A DNA stretch of 64,000 nt, from positions 63,629,056 through 63,693,055 of the forward strand of contig NC_134709.1 in NCBI RefSeq assembly GCF_043290135.1, read 5' to 3'. The stretch is from Rhipicephalus microplus (taxonomy: Eukaryota; Arthropoda; Arachnida; Ixodida; Ixodidae). The notes beneath the pieces are model-generated. The model ran no database searches, was not told the origin of the DNA, and saw only the letters and a list, made by a program, of their open reading frames with translations. Below, piece after piece: positions 22,611 through 34,516 of the stretch. The position numbers and the translations under genes are program-made. How positions within the stretch are numbered: the stretch's first letter is position 1; each line of letters starts with the position of its first letter.

Positions 22611-23217
22611 GACTGGCGTATGGCTTGGCAACGCCACCGCGACGCAACGAATGGAACGCCGGCGAGCACGCGCACCACGTCACGTCGGAATGTGTTGGCG
22701 TCTTGACTGTGGCATGTAGTCATGTTCTCACATAACACGCATATCATGATTATCATGTTTGCATCAATTACATGCTTTCGTCATCCAATTGCGGCGCGCA
22801 ATACCGAGTTTGGTACATGTGAAGCTAGGGAAATGGCCGCGATCGCATCATGAGCGTAGCATGTTGTCATGTTTTTATATGACATGCATCACCTGATTAT
22901 CATGTTTGCACCAGTCACGTACCTTCGTGATCCATTCACGTACTGTAATACCAAATTTGGTATATGTGACGCTAGCGAAATGGCCACGAGCGCATCATGA
23001 GCGTGGCATGTGGTCATGTTGTTATATGACACAGATGTCATGATCCTTATGTTAGGGTCTGTCGCTTGTGTTCGCCATGCAATCACGCCATACCATACCA
23101 GTTTTGCAGTATGTCATGTGAATGAAACCACCACAAGAGCTTCAGGACCATGAATTGTAAATCATCACAATATTGACATATATGACATGATTTTCATATT
23201 ATGGCTAATATAAATAT

Positions 23218-23617
23218 TGTCATGCAACAAAAAACGACACAGTTGTCTATAAGGAAAACAAGTTTATTGGGGTGAACCTGTGCTCCCCTAACAACTGAAA
23301 GAATACACAGGCGGCGAAGCAGCGGCCGGCAAAACGACGGGCACGCTAGTGAGCGTCGGCGATCGAATGTCGCGGCATCGGCTGTGCGGGAATTTATATC
23401 CCTCGGCGCGAGGGTTTCTCGAATAGTTAAATTGCATCGAGAACGCCGTGATAGCGTTTCTTCGAAACGCTGTTCGTTCGGAACGCTCGAAGCGCTGTTC
23501 GAAACGCTGTGATAGAGTTTGTTCGAAACTCTGTGAAAACAGTGATAGCACAGGCCGGCGCAGCCAGGCCGAAAAAACAAAACACAAATAAACAAACCCA
23601 ATGCATGGTTCGCGGCA
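23218..23617 (-). repeat. Gypsy A 3' LTR
   Basis: 400 bp, opening TGTCATGCAAC and closing CGGCA in plus orientation. It is close to the 5' LTR but has fewer hairpin units. One unit has changed on both sides of its stem (AGAGTTT-GTTCG-AAACTCT at 23514-23532). Confidence 0.9.
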
Positions 23618-23633
23618 TTACCCCCCCTCTAAG
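23618..23633 (-). other. Gypsy A polypurine tract
   Basis: The minus strand reads CTTAGAGGGGGGTAA directly before the 3' LTR, the expected plus-strand priming site. Confidence 0.7.
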
Positions 23634-23692
23634 AGTGCATCGACCCGATGCTTACATAAGGGACAGTCCAAACAAATTAAAATAAAAGTTCG

Positions 23693-24832
23693 TCATCGTC
23701 CGTAGAAAGGTTTTAAGCGAACCACATGGACGACTTCGGGCCGCGTGCGTCGTCGTGATGTACGGGAGTCACCATTGGGGATCACTTCGTACGTTAGTTC
23801 GCCAACACGTCGTAGAATCCGGTAGGGTCCGAAATAGCGTCGTAGAAATTTCTCACTGAGTCCACGTCGTCGAATGGGACTCCAAACCCACACACGATCT
23901 CCAGGATGGTACTCGGCGTCTCGGCGTCGGAGATTGTAGCGTCCAGCATCCACCAGTTGCTGGTCCGTTATACGAACTCGATTGAGCTGGCGGGCCTCCT
24001 CCGCACGTTGGAGGTATCCTTGGACGTCGGCGTTGAGGTCGCCATCTTCTACGTGCGGAAGCATGGCGTCGAGCATCGTAGTCGGCCGTCTTCCGTAGAC
24101 GAGCTAGAACGGTGTCATCTGCGTGGTTTCTTGGATAGCCGTGTTGTACGCAAACGTGACGTACGGGAGGACTTCGTCCCACGTCTTATGCTCAACGTCG
24201 ACGTACATAGACAGCATATCTGCGGTTGTCTTATTCAGCCGTTCCGTTAGTCTGTTCGTTTGGGGGTGGTACGCCGTCGTTCTTCGGTGATCTTTGTTGC
24301 TGTAGCGTAAGATTCCTTGCATGAGCTCCGCAGTGAAGGTCGTTCCGCGGTCCGTGATTAGGACCTCAGGGGCTCCATGTCGCAGCACAATTTGGTTAAT
24401 AAAGAACTTTGCGGCTTCTTGTGCAGTTCCCCTAGGAAGAGCGGTGGTCTCTGCGTAGCGCGTCATGTAGTCTGTCGCTACGACAATCCATTTGTTCGTG
24501 GAACGGGATGTAGAGAACGGGCCCAGAAGGTCCATTCCGATCTGTTGGAAGGGCCTCGTTGGGACGGCGATCGGCTGCAGAAGTCCGGCGGGTCTCGTCG
24601 TCGCTGGTGTTTTTCGTCGCTGGCAGTCACGGCAGCTCCGGACTTAGTGGGTGACATCGGATGTAAGGCGGGGCCAGAAGTATTTCGCCTTGATTTTTGC
24701 AATCGTGCGAGCTGTTCCGAGATGTCCGGAAGACGGGTCATCATGGTACTTTTCCCAAATTTCGTCACGAAGGTCTGCGGGGATGACAAGTAGATAATTC
24801 GTTCTCGTTCCGGGGTTGAAATTCTTCTTCAC
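23693..24832 (-). pseudogene. Gypsy A integrase
   Basis: A single frame with two internal stops (near 24644 and 24104). N-terminal zinc domain: HDDPSSGHLG then CRDCQRRK. Catalytic core: IGMDLLGPF (first Asp), VLITDRGTTF (second Asp) and AYHPQTNRLTERLNK (Glu), together the D,D-35-E set. The C-terminal part DRVWVWSPIRRRGLSEKFLR and GPYRILRRV is the GPY/F module, and the protein ends VVHVVRLKPFYGR at 23693. It would insert the cDNA into chromosomal DNA. No chromodomain follows. Confidence 0.9.
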
Positions 24833-25202
24833 TAGGATGGAGTTTTTGAGGCTGAGGTGAGTTGCGCTTGAACGCCCTAGGCACGGCGACGTTGCGTCCT
24901 TCGAGGTAGTCGATCATGGCGCGGAGGTCAGTGTCGGCACGCTGCTGGGCGGCTAGGTCGCTCTCTGTCACTACTCCGAAGAACGCGCTGTCTTCATCGG
25001 AGTCCTGTGGTGGTGGGTCGATGGGGACGCGGGACAGGCAGTCGGCGTCGGAGTGTTTCCTGCCGGATTTGTAGAATATTGTAACGTCGAACTCTTGCAG
25101 GCGCAAGCTCCACCGCCCAAGACGGCCAGAGGGGTCCTTCAAATTAGCGAGCCAACACAGCGCATGATGGTCTGTAACAACCTTAAACGGTCTACCATAG
25201 AC
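24765..25202 (-). pseudogene. Gypsy A second half of RNase H and spacer
   Basis: The gypsy frame resumes at the left edge of the [44 protein letters not shown] and HSDADCLSR. The last of these is the conserved Asp-containing end of Ty3 RNase H. A linker to integrase follows. A frameshift separates it from the integrase frame at 24832. The peptide [16 protein letters not shown] is shared with gypsy C at 62.2 kb, so A and C belong to the same or sister families. Confidence 0.85.
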
Positions 25203-25247
25203 TGGATTGGATTGGATAAACTTTTATTTGGTCCTCCAAAACACAGA

Positions 25248-28200
25248 TCACTGTGTTGCGGGCAGCTCCCACGTGGGGACTGAGATGGCAAGCTCATCAG
25301 CCGCCTCGCGGGCTTGGTGGACAGCCCAGAGCTGATCTGCCAAGGACGAGCTGCGGATTGCCGCCTCCCATCTGGCAGAGGTGATGTGCGATAAATGAGC
25401 GAATTTGGTGCACTGCCAGAGCATGTGTTCTAATGAAGCTATTTCCCCACAATGTGGACAAAGATTACTTGGGTATAGGTCAGGGTACATGATGTGTAAC
25501 ATTTTCAAAGTAGGGTACATCCGCGTTTGCAAAAGCCTCAATGTAAGTGCTTGGGGCCGGGTTAGATTTTTTTGAGATGGAGGGAAAATCCTTCTAGACA
25601 GGTAGAAATGTTTAGTGAGCTCGTTATATGTTGTAAGAATTTCCCGGTTATCCCCTTCACCGGTAGAACGCATCCCCGGGGAGGCGCGGTTGGAGAGTTC
25701 TCGCGCCGCCTCGTGTGCTGCTTCGTTGAGATTGGGAGGAGAATCGTTGATTTGTCCAAGGTGAGCTGGGAACCAACTCAGAAGATGATGTGTTATGTTC
25801 TTGCCTTGCAGTATTTTCAGCGTTTGTTCACAGACCGTCTCCTTCGCGAACGCCCGTAGTGCTGCCATGGAATGACTGTAGACGACTTCAATGTTATCCA
25901 TCTTGAGTGCTAAGGCGATGGCCACTTGTTCCGCAATGATTGGGTCTTTCGTCCTGACCGTCGCTGAGTTGACGACTTGGCCAGCCCCATTGACTACCAC
26001 TGCCACAAACGCTTTCCCATTGGCGTAGGAAGCCGCGTCAACAAATACGACCCCTCGTTCCACGTTTGAGACTTGACGAAGTATAGTCCTGGCCCTCGCT
26101 ACTCTTCTTCTGACGTTGTGATCTGGATGCATGTTTCTCGGTATAAGAGATACCGTGATAGTCTCCCTGATGTTGTCAGGGATATCATTGTAATTGCGTC
26201 TGATTGCTATTGGGTGTTGGCCCAGCTCCTGCAGGATCATTCTCCCCGACGTTGTAGTAGATAACCTTGCAAACTGTGCTCTCTCTTAGGCTTCTGCTAT
26301 TTCTTCGAGCGTGTTATGTATGCCAAGCTCAAGCAGACGCTCGGTGCTGGTATGTATGGGTAGGCCCAGGACCTTCTTGATAACTTTCCTGAGGAGCACA
26401 TTCAGTGTCTCGGACTCTGCTCTTGACCAGTTGTGCATTGCTGCCTCGTATGTGAAGTGACTTAGAACAAACGCATTCATCAACCTGATGAGGTTGTCTT
26501 CCTTGATCCCATTTCTTTTGTTGGCCACTCTGCGTATGAGGTGCACCGCACTGTCTGTTTTCTGAGTTAACTTGGCTATAGATTTGCTGTCGGCGCCGGT
26601 AGACTCTATCAGCATTCCCAGGACTTTGATGGAGTCGACACTCTGGATGGAATCCCCTTGATTTGTACGGAGATGGATGTCTATCTGGTTTAACGGCTTC
26701 CATCCCCTGGGCTTCGGTCCCCGGCGTGCAGTCCGATAAAGCAAAAGTTCTGACTTACTCGAGGAGCACTTGAGCCCGGAAGGGCGAAGGTAGTCTTCTA
26801 CGGTGTCAATCGCCTCTTGCAGAGCGCTCTCAATCTGCCCCTCGCTTTCACCCGTGCACCAGATGGTAATGTCATCTGCGTAGATGCTGTGCTTCAATCC
26901 TTCAATGCTCGATAATTTCTTTGACAGTCCAATCATGGCAATGTTGAACAGCATTGGTGAAATCACGGCCCCTTGTGGCGTGCCCCTTGCTTCAAGTTCG
27001 ATTGCTGCGGTCTCGATATCTGCAATCGTCATCACGGCTTTCCGATCTGGAAGAAAGGACCATACGTAGTCATAGAAGGCTTTCCCTAGACCAAGCTTGG
27101 AAATTGCTTCGAGTATGAATGAGTGGTGGATGTTGTCAAACGCTTTTTCTAGATCTAGGCACAGAATGGCTCTCACGTCTCTGGTTTCATTGTCAATGAC
27201 CTGGTGTTTGATAAGCTTCAATGCATCTTGTGTGAATAGCCCTGCCCTGAATCCAACCATATTGTGTGTATATATGTTGTTATCTTCAAAGTACTTGTTT
27301 ATCCTGTACAGTATGGCATGTTCTGCGACCTTGCCGATACATGATGTCAAGGATATTGGCCTCATGTTGTCCAAGTTAGGGGGCTTTCCTGGCTTAGGAA
27401 TAAGGATCGTGCTGGCCAGCTTCCACTGCTCTGGCACCCTGCCTGCTTTCCATGCTGAATTGATCATATCCCTCAGGGTTTCAATTGAATCGTCATCAAG
27501 GTTACGCAGGGCCTTGTTTGATATATCGTCCGGGCCAGGGGCCGACCTGCCGTTGAGATCATGCAAGGCTCTTCTGATCTCCTCGATGTTAAAGTCGCCC
27601 TCAAGACCTGGATTTGGCGTGCCCTGGTACTGTCTACTTGGTGGTGTCAATCCTCTTTTTATTGGGAGGTACTTATGCACGAGCTGCTGGACAACTTGCT
27701 GTTCTGTAGTGCGCCCTATCTCTTTATGCAAAATTCGAGCGATAACATGCTTTTGATTTGTTTTGGTGGTGTTTTCGTTGAGGAGATGCTTTAACACATT
27801 CCATGTCTTGCCATTGCGCATCTGACCATCGACGGAGTGGAAGATTTCGTCCCATTGCTGCCTCGATAGTGCGCGACAATGTTCCTTGACTGATCTGTTT
27901 ACCTCAGCTATCTTCTTCCTCAGTCTTCGGTTCAGGCGCTGACCCTTCCAACGGTTCAGAAGTGCTTGCTTTGCCTCAAGAAGATGAGCGAGCCGGCTAT
28001 CCATTCTTTCAACCGGAAAATCTGTGGTAATGGTGGAGGAGACGGATTTGATGTCATCTTTAATCTGTTTGACCCACTGCTTCAAGCCTTGTCTGTGGCC
28101 ATCTTGTTCCCTTTCCATCCTTATCTTCCTGAACTTATCCCAGTCTGTGAAGTGAAATTCTCTCTGCTTTTTACGCTCCACGGAGAAGGTAGTGGCAAGA

Positions 28201-28895
28201 ATGCAGTGGTCACTCCCTAGGTGTACAGCCAGGTTCATCAACTGGGCCTTCTTGATGTTCCTTACAAATGTAAGGTCCGGGGTGGAATCCCTGCAGCAAG
28301 ATGTACCAAGCCTTGTTAGTAGGCTTGGGTCTGTGATTAGGGTGAGATCAAGTTCACTGGCACTTTGCCAAAGTCGATTCCCTTTCCCAGTGTTGTACTT
28401 GTAACCCCATGTATGATGAGGGGCGTTGAAATCACCTGCTATGACGAGTGGACATTCCCCGGCGATATTAACAGCTTTCTTTAGAACCGTCTTGAACCCT
28501 TGCTTTTGTTCCTTTGGACTGCTGTATATATTAAGAATGGAAATGCTCTTATGGTTGCTGGCACCCGGCACGATCTCTACCAAGACGTGTTCTAACCGGC
28601 CTGCTTCTATCTTGAGGTCGTGGGTTACGTGCGTTAGTTTGTTGCATACGAAGGTGCAGACTCCCCTCCTTTCAGTATCCCCTATTACAGGCCGGAATCC
28701 AGGCATTGTTGCTTGCGGTGAAAGGGTCTCTTGTAATAATATAATATGAGGCTTTTCTTGGCTGCTCCTGATATACTGCTGTAGGGCTGCCTTCTTTTTA
28801 AGGTAACCTCTACAGTTCCATTGCCAGATACGAAATGCTTCACGTACCGCTGCCATCATGGTTATTACATGGGCGGCCAGAGCCTGATGCTGCAC
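25248..28895 (-). pseudogene. LINE ORF2: endonuclease, reverse transcriptase, RNase H; one stop
   Basis: One frame of about 1215 codons broken only by a TAA at 26286-26288 (residue 870; a neighbouring CAA or CAG by one change is likely). The endonuclease, residues 15-235, has all blocks: WQWNCR, LLQET, NIYSSP, AGDFNAPH, TPDLTF and GSDHCI. The RT, about 480-760, has NMRPISLTSC, CLDLEKAFDN (about 578), GTPQGAVISP and IYADDITIW (about 670). RNase H, about 950-1075, has VVFVDAAS and AEQVAIALAL. The usual SDS block reads VVYSHS, so the second catalytic Asp appears to be His. The C-terminal zinc motif is CPHCGEIASLEHMLWQC. EN nicks target DNA and RT copies the LINE RNA there. This is the best preserved coding unit in the window. 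Confidence 0.92.
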
Positions 28896-30810
28896 CTGTC
28901 GACAGGTTTGGTACCACTAGTATTGGTGGCCGAAGGGGTGAGCTTGGTGCATGAGGAGACCTTGCTGTGTTGTGCAGATATGCTTCGACCTTTGTAATGC
29001 GCAAAGTCATATGCTTTTCCAGTGCCGCCACGCTTGATTGTAGCCTACCCATCTGCTCGCTAAGATTGGCTACTACTTTGCTGAGCGTGTCAAACACCTC
29101 TTTCATATCTGACATGGGCGTTTGGTTGGCTTCCATGTGTTCTGCCATGACTGCCCTCTTTTTCGTGGTTCTCGAGTCCCCCACGTTTCCAGCCACAGGA
29201 ACATCAACTGGCTGAGGCATTGGCTGTGAAGATTGCGCTGGTTAGCTTAGTGAGAAGAATTTTTATTTCCTTTAACTCAGCTGATAGCCTCTCATTCGAT
29301 TTTGTAAGTCTCGCGTTTTCTTGCTCTAGCTGTGCAATTCTATCATGCTCTTGCAGCTTACCTGTCATCACCTCTGCCGCGCCGTTGCGCACTCGCTCAG
29401 CCCAGCTGCCTTTCGAAGTAACTGCAGGCGTCCTTCCCGGGTGTGAAGCCGTGATGTCGAACTGAACGCCAGGCAGCTGGCCATTCGGGTGCCGCCCAGG
29501 CTGATCCCGACCCTGATGGTGACCTCGAGAACTCGAGCGCCCCCGTGATTGGGAGCGGGCCTTGAATCTAGAACCTCTTCTGGAACGCGACCTCCCCCTG
29601 GAGTGGGGCCGCCTTTCCTGTTCTTGTGTAGTCTGGATGCTCTGGGTCCCGTAGGCTGGAATAAGCTGCTTGTCATTGATGTCTGGACTCGATGTGATTG
29701 ATGCGTCCCGGGCTTCTGCGGCTGCTCGCGATATTTCCCAACGTCTGCGTCTGACGACGTATGGCACTAAGAACCTGTTCTTGCACTCCTTGTCTGCCGT
29801 GGGATGGTGACCGTCGCACAGCCTGCATCTTGGATTGCACTGGTGCAGGCTATCTGGGTTCTTGATCTCGCAGCCTCTGCAGATTGTTTCAGCTGGGTTC
29901 AGACAGACGTCAGACCAATGTCCCAGCTTTCTACAGACGTAATAAATATCGATGTTCCTGCGGTAAAGTGAGCACTGCAAAAGTTAAGGTCCATATCTCA
30001 CGAATCTGGGCACCTTGTGTCCTTCGAACGCTATGATGATTGTCCCGGTGTCCTTGATTCTCTTGGCCTGCAGCGCGAGCGGGTTGTTCGCGTTCACAAT
30101 CTTTCGGGTCAAAATGTCCTGAGTATCGCTTACGGGGATCCCGCGAATCACTCCTTTACAAGTGTCGTGGGGTGCCGCGGCGTACGCGCTAACCTCGAAA
30201 ACTTTGCCTCTAATGTCAATTTGCTTGACCTTGAAGCTCTGTCTTGGTCCGGAGTGCTTGCCACCATAATGTTCTGCTGCAAGTTGGAACAGATGATGTC
30301 CTGCATGGCCTCTTCCTCTTTGACGCCGGCCGCCAGTACTATCGCGTCTGCCACGGCTCCAGAGCCAATTCTCGAGATATTCAATCCTCCACGTGGTCGT
30401 AGCACAATTTTGCTGAAGTCCTTAGGTAGTGGCGGTATGCGTCCAGCTCGCACGATTGTATGCTTGGTGTCATACCTACTACGACTGGCTCGAGCGTCTC
30501 CCGCAACGCCGGCCTCGGTCGAACCCTTGGCAGCAGGAACGCTAACCGCGGCTTGCTTATTCCTTGAGCGTCTCGTTTCGGCTTCCTTCCAACCCATTTC
30601 TTCCGTGCGATCCTCTGGAGACATGTCCTCTCCATCTACTTGGTATTCCATTCTCAGTTGCAGATACTGGAACGCGCAGAGCGTTGAGTCCCGTTGGCGC
30701 CGGGCCGGCGCATCGGCGACAATCACCTCCTTGGTTAGGCCTAAATCCCCTTGTGGCGTTGCCGTGTAAAAATGTCCCAAAAAACGGTTTAAAAGTCCAC
30801 TCACCGGCAC
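28840..30810 (-). pseudogene. LINE ORF1: nucleic-acid-binding protein
   Basis: The start at 30810 opens MPVSGLLNRFLGHFYTAT. A frame change near 30245 leads to VFEVSAYAAAPHDTCKGVIR and VRYGP, then an in-frame stop, then the zinc region IYYVCRKLGHWSDVC and CRLCDGHHPTADKEC, consistent with two CCHC-type knuckles, followed by an Arg/Ser-rich stretch (SRGRSRSRRG type). A further frame change near 29215 leads to a coiled-coil-like segment (EVFDTLSKVVANLSEQMGRL) ending at 28840. Proteins of this build bind the LINE RNA and act as its chaperone. Two frameshifts and one stop make this copy defective. The end overlaps the start of ORF2 by about 55 bases. Confidence 0.75.
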
Positions 30811-30972
30811 AAAGGTGGTATCTGCTGATTTCTTGAGAACTTAGGCACACGATGAGAGTAAAAACTCGGCGACAAATTCGTGAATACCACAGGAAAGCAT
30901 TGTTGAAAGCAGGAGCCGATCTTCGCGCGTCCGCACTGGTCGGCACCTAGAGCGTCTCCGTCTACCATAGAC

Positions 30973-32210
30973 GTATGGGCGAAATTTTGAAATGGTCCAT
31001 ATGATAGCCAGGCAGTAGTTTCTCTCCTCCTTCGACAGACCACGGCTTGCATAGGCGATTACCTTTTCGTAACCGCTTTGCTTTTGGATGAGGACGGCAC
31101 CCAAACCGATATCACTGGCGTCCGTGTGCATTTCCGTTTAGGCCTTTTCGTCGAAATGAGCGAGCACGGGCGCGTTTTGCAGGCGTTGTTGCAGCTCGCA
31201 GAATGCCTTTTCTTGGTAGTTTTCCCAGCTGCAAGGGGTGCTTTCTTTCGTCAGGCGCGTGAGTGGCTCTGCAATGCGTGCGAAGTTTGCGACGAATCGC
31301 TGGTAGTATGCGCACAGTCCGAGAAACCTTCGCACACGCTTCTTATCTTTCGGCCTTGAGAAGTTCGCAATGGCTGATGTTTTTGCCGGGTCAGGTAGGA
31401 CTCCCGCAGTGTTCACGACGTGACCCAAGAACTTGAGTTCCTCGTACGCGAAACGGTACTTCTCAGGCTTCAGCGTTAACTCCGACGTACGAATGGCCTC
31501 GAGTACAGAATCCAACTTTGGGAGGTGTTCGTCGAAAGTCCGGGCGAATACGACAACGTCGTCGAGGTATACGAGGCAAGTGTGCCACTTCAGGCCTGCT
31601 AGCACAGTGTCCATGACTCTCTGAAACGTTGCGGGCGCCGTGCACAGCCCAAATGGCATCACCTTGAACTCGTATAGACCGTCCGGGGTTATAAATGCAG
31701 TCTTCTCTCGGTCTCTCTCGTCCACTTCAATTTGCCAGTACCCGGTCTTCGCATCCATGGATGAGAAGTACTTGGCGTGGCAGAGGTGGTCGAGGGCGTC
31801 GTCGATTCGTGGCAGGGGGTACGCGTCCTTTTTGGTGATTTTGTTTAGTCTGCGGTAGTCAACGCAGAATCTTAAAGTGCCATCTTTTTTCTTCACGAGT
31901 ACAACCGGCGCAGCCCACGGACTTTTCCATGGCTGTATTATGTCGTCGCTGAGCATGTCATCTACTTGAGTCCGGATGGCTTCGCGCTCGTGTGAAGAAA
32001 CGCGGTACGGTGACTGTCTGTCCAATAGGTCGGGCTCCATCTTCGGTTATTATCCGGTGCTTCGCCAAAGGTGTCTGACGTAACTTCGAGTTCGAGGAAA
32101 AGCACTCGCTGTAGCGACGGAGCAACTCCAGTAATCTGTCCCGATTTTCTTGTGACAGCGCCGGGTTCACGTCGAAAGGGTGTGGCAGCCTGGAAGCATC
32201 TGCGCGTGCG
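30973..32210 (-). pseudogene. Gypsy A reverse transcriptase and first half of RNase H
   Basis: From 32040 the frame gives SPWAAPVVLVKKKDGTLRFC, YPLPRIDDALD, DREKTAFITPDGLYEF, MPFGLCTAPATFQR and CLVYLDDVVVFA, where the LDD is the polymerase active site. The thumb and connection region FLGHVV and RRFLGLCAYYQRF follow. A TAA at 31138-31140 falls just before [14 protein letters not shown], the start of RNase H. A few codons are missing in the ENY...CLA block (reads RNYCLAIIW). The frame stops making gypsy sense at FRPYVYGR, exactly where the inserted LINE begins (30960). Confidence 0.9.
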
Positions 32211-32213
32211 CGT

Positions 32214-32987
32214 TCAAAGGTGGTGAATCGCTTGACTCGCTTCTTGTGTTTCTTCGAGGAACGCAATCGCAGCGCCCTTATTTAGATGCTGGTACTCCTC
32301 GGTGAAATTGGTGACCAAAACGTGGGATCTGCGTTGCTGAAACCGCGCAATGCCTCTTGCGACAGACACACCGTGGTCTAGAAGCAACCTTTGGTCAGTC
32401 TCCACGATAGCGTCGACGTCAGGAGCAGCACCTTCACAATAGACAGCGATCATCAAGCTTGCGTGGGGTGGCAGGGTGACGTGATCGTCGGCGATCCTTA
32501 CAGCAGCATGGTGTCCGAGGTTCGGCTGCGGCGTCGTGGAGTGATCGGAAGAAAACGTTATCGACCTGGTCTGCAGATCAATTATTGCGTCATTGTCCAT
32601 CAAAAAGTCCATTCCGAGAATTACTTCGCGGGAGCAGTTAGGCAAAATGACGAACTCCGAAAGGTACGTAGTGCCGTCTATGGTGACGCGCGATGTGCAC
32701 ATTCCACTTGTGGTCACGAGGTGGCCTCCTGCTGTGCGTATGTGCGGACCGTCCCATCTGGTCGTAACTTTCTTCAGCTTGGACGCGAATGACCCGCTCA
32801 TGACCGAGTAGTCGGCTCCCGTGTCGATGAGGGCGACTACGTCAAGGACGTCGATGGACAACTGGACGTCGGATGCCGCTTTCCTCGAATTTCGGGTGCG
32901 TCGGGGCGTCGTATCGCGGCTTGCACGTGTTGATGGTCGGGCACTATGCGTCGTCATTGTCGTCTTCTCAGCGGCAGGCTTCGTCAT
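32214..32987 (-). pseudogene. Gypsy A aspartic protease
   Basis: A retropepsin-like domain follows gag. VVALIDTGADYSVM holds the catalytic DTG, and VILGMDFLMDNDAIIDL is the typical ILG block near the C-terminal end of the fold. The frame is open from 32987 to 32214. The following spacer, which should lead into RT, is reached through a frameshift near 32215-32260 and another near 32035. It would release gag and pol proteins from a polyprotein. Confidence 0.85.
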
Positions 32988-33151
32988 TTCGGGTACGCGT
33001 CGCGCAGCGTAGCTGTCGTCATTTTCGGGCGTCTCGTCAGGGTGTCGTCGGGTCGTCGGGATGAGGGCATGTCGTGAATCACGGTCTTGCGTCGTTGGAG
33101 GGTTTTCATTTTCTCGCCGTTGTGCAACTTCACCTCCAGAAGTTGCTGCTT

Positions 33152-34495
33152 TTAGTTTCCCCCTCGTGGGCTGGGGGACCTTCCACGGGCGAAGTCAGCA
33201 TTGCTGCGACGGTGGGGGAATTGGTACGGGTAGGGCGACGGCGAACGGTTGAAACGGGATGGTCCACGGCTGGTGTTCGACAGGTATTCTTCGATCTCAA
33301 TTGGGTGCTGGCCGGCTCGTGGGCGGGGTGCGTCGACGGAGAACCCACGCAAACCCAGCCTCTTGCACGGGCAGCGGCGGTAGACGTGGTCGGCCTCTCC
33401 GCAGTGGTAGCACAGCGGACGATTATCTGGCGTTCGCCACACCTCTGTCTTCCTGGGCGCCTGGTTTCGGGTTACAGGGGGTCGGGCGGGTGACATTGGG
33501 CGGTGGTACGGCGAGGCCTCTTGATAACGAGTTGGGACGGGTCGGGGTAGACGAGCAGCAGCGCAGTAGGTCATCGCTTGTGGTTCGTAAGATGCTTCCG
33601 ACGGCGTGGAATTCCCCAGTTCTTGCTTAACCTCCTCGCGGACGACGTCAGTGAGGGAGGCGACTTGGGGCTGCGGCGTTGCTGGGGACAATTTCCTCAG
33701 TTTTTCGCAAATGACGGCGCGGATGGTCTCCCGCAAGTCTTCCGTCGCCAATCCAGGGGCGTTTACCGGGTTCACCGAAAGGGTGTTGAGTGGTCTATCG
33801 TATTGCCGCGAACGCATATCCAAGGTCCTCTCGATCATCGAAGCCTCGGTGACGAACTCAGCGACGGTTTTATGGGGTTTGCGGATGAGTCAAGCGAAGA
33901 GCTCTTGTTTAACTCCCCGCATCAGAAAGCGCACCTTCTTCTCTTCTGCCATTTCGGGGTCAGCTCTCCGAAACAGCATCTTCATCTCCTCAGCGAACGG
34001 TACAAAACCTTCATTAGGGTGTTGCATTCGCGTCTCCAACAAAAGGGCGGCTCGTTCTTTCCGCACAACCGTAGCGAATGTTTTGAGGAATTCGCTCTTA
34101 AAGACAGTCCAGTCGGTTAGGAAGCCTTCATGGTTCTCAAACCACGTTCGAGCTGCATCCTCCAAATAGAAGAAGACATGACGAAACGTTTCTTCGTCAT
34201 CCCACCTGGTAAAGATGCGTACGCGCTCCAGCTTCTCCAGCCATTCTTCTGAGTCTTCACCAGGAGATCCTCGAAATGATGGGGGCTCACGAGGTTGTTG
34301 CAGAACGACGGGAGGGTTGGTAGCGCTGGTCATGGTGCCTGCGTTGATCATCGTGGTTTTTACGTCTTCTTTCTTTTTTTTATCCGGGAGCAGTCCAAAC
34401 TCTGGCTGAAGGCCGTGCTGTCGGCGGTTGACATGAGTTGGGCGTGCTTGTCGTGTTGGGCTTGCTTGTCGGCTTGGCAATGGCTTAGGGTTCAT
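33152..34495 (-). pseudogene. Gypsy A gag
   Basis: The start Met at 34495 follows the PBS and opens MNPKPLPSRQASPT. A capsid-like region has WLEKLERVRIFTRWDDEETF and AARTWFENHEGFLTDWTVF (retrotransposon gag fold) between about residues 80 and 180. An in-frame TGA at 33890-33892 interrupts it after KQELFA, and the frame then stays open to 33152. The C-terminal part carries one zinc knuckle, CYHCGEADHVYRRC (C-x2-C-x4-H-x4-C), at about 33410, and an Arg/Ser/Pro-rich tail. Without the single stop this would be a gag of about 447 residues. Confidence 0.85.
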
Positions 34496-34496
34496 G

Positions 34497-34516
34497 TACC
34501 CCGCACCTCCACCAGA
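34497..34516 (-). other. Gypsy A primer binding site
   Basis: Just inside the 5' LTR the minus strand reads TC then TGGTGGAGGTGCGGGG. This would pair with a tRNA 3' end of the form CTCC-A-CCA. The match is closest to tRNA-Ala among those I can recall; the exact primer is inference. Confidence 0.6.

Larger units (their letters stand above)
20975..23217 (+). repeat. Composite repeat, copy 2, left part
   Basis: Forward copy starting GGCTGATCCCTAGTACAGTA then ATCGATGATATGCGAAGCAC. It is interrupted by a TIR element at 21659-22610 and cut at 23217 by gypsy A, resuming at 34931. Sub-units are as in copies 1 and 3. Confidence 0.85.
25203..30959 (-). mobile_element. Nearly full-length I-type LINE inserted in gypsy A
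   Basis: Flanked by GTCTACCATAGAC at 25190-25202 and 30960-30972, an 11-13-bp TSD made from the gypsy VYGR codons, so the insertion point is exact. About 5.75 kb, minus strand, with ORF1 (30810-28840) and ORF2 (28895-25248). The 3' end has AATAAA followed by a short repeat of TCCAA units (ATCCAATCCAATCCAGT). Two ORFs with zinc knuckles in ORF1 and EN, RT and RNase H in ORF2 place it among I-clade-like LINEs. Confidence 0.93.
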
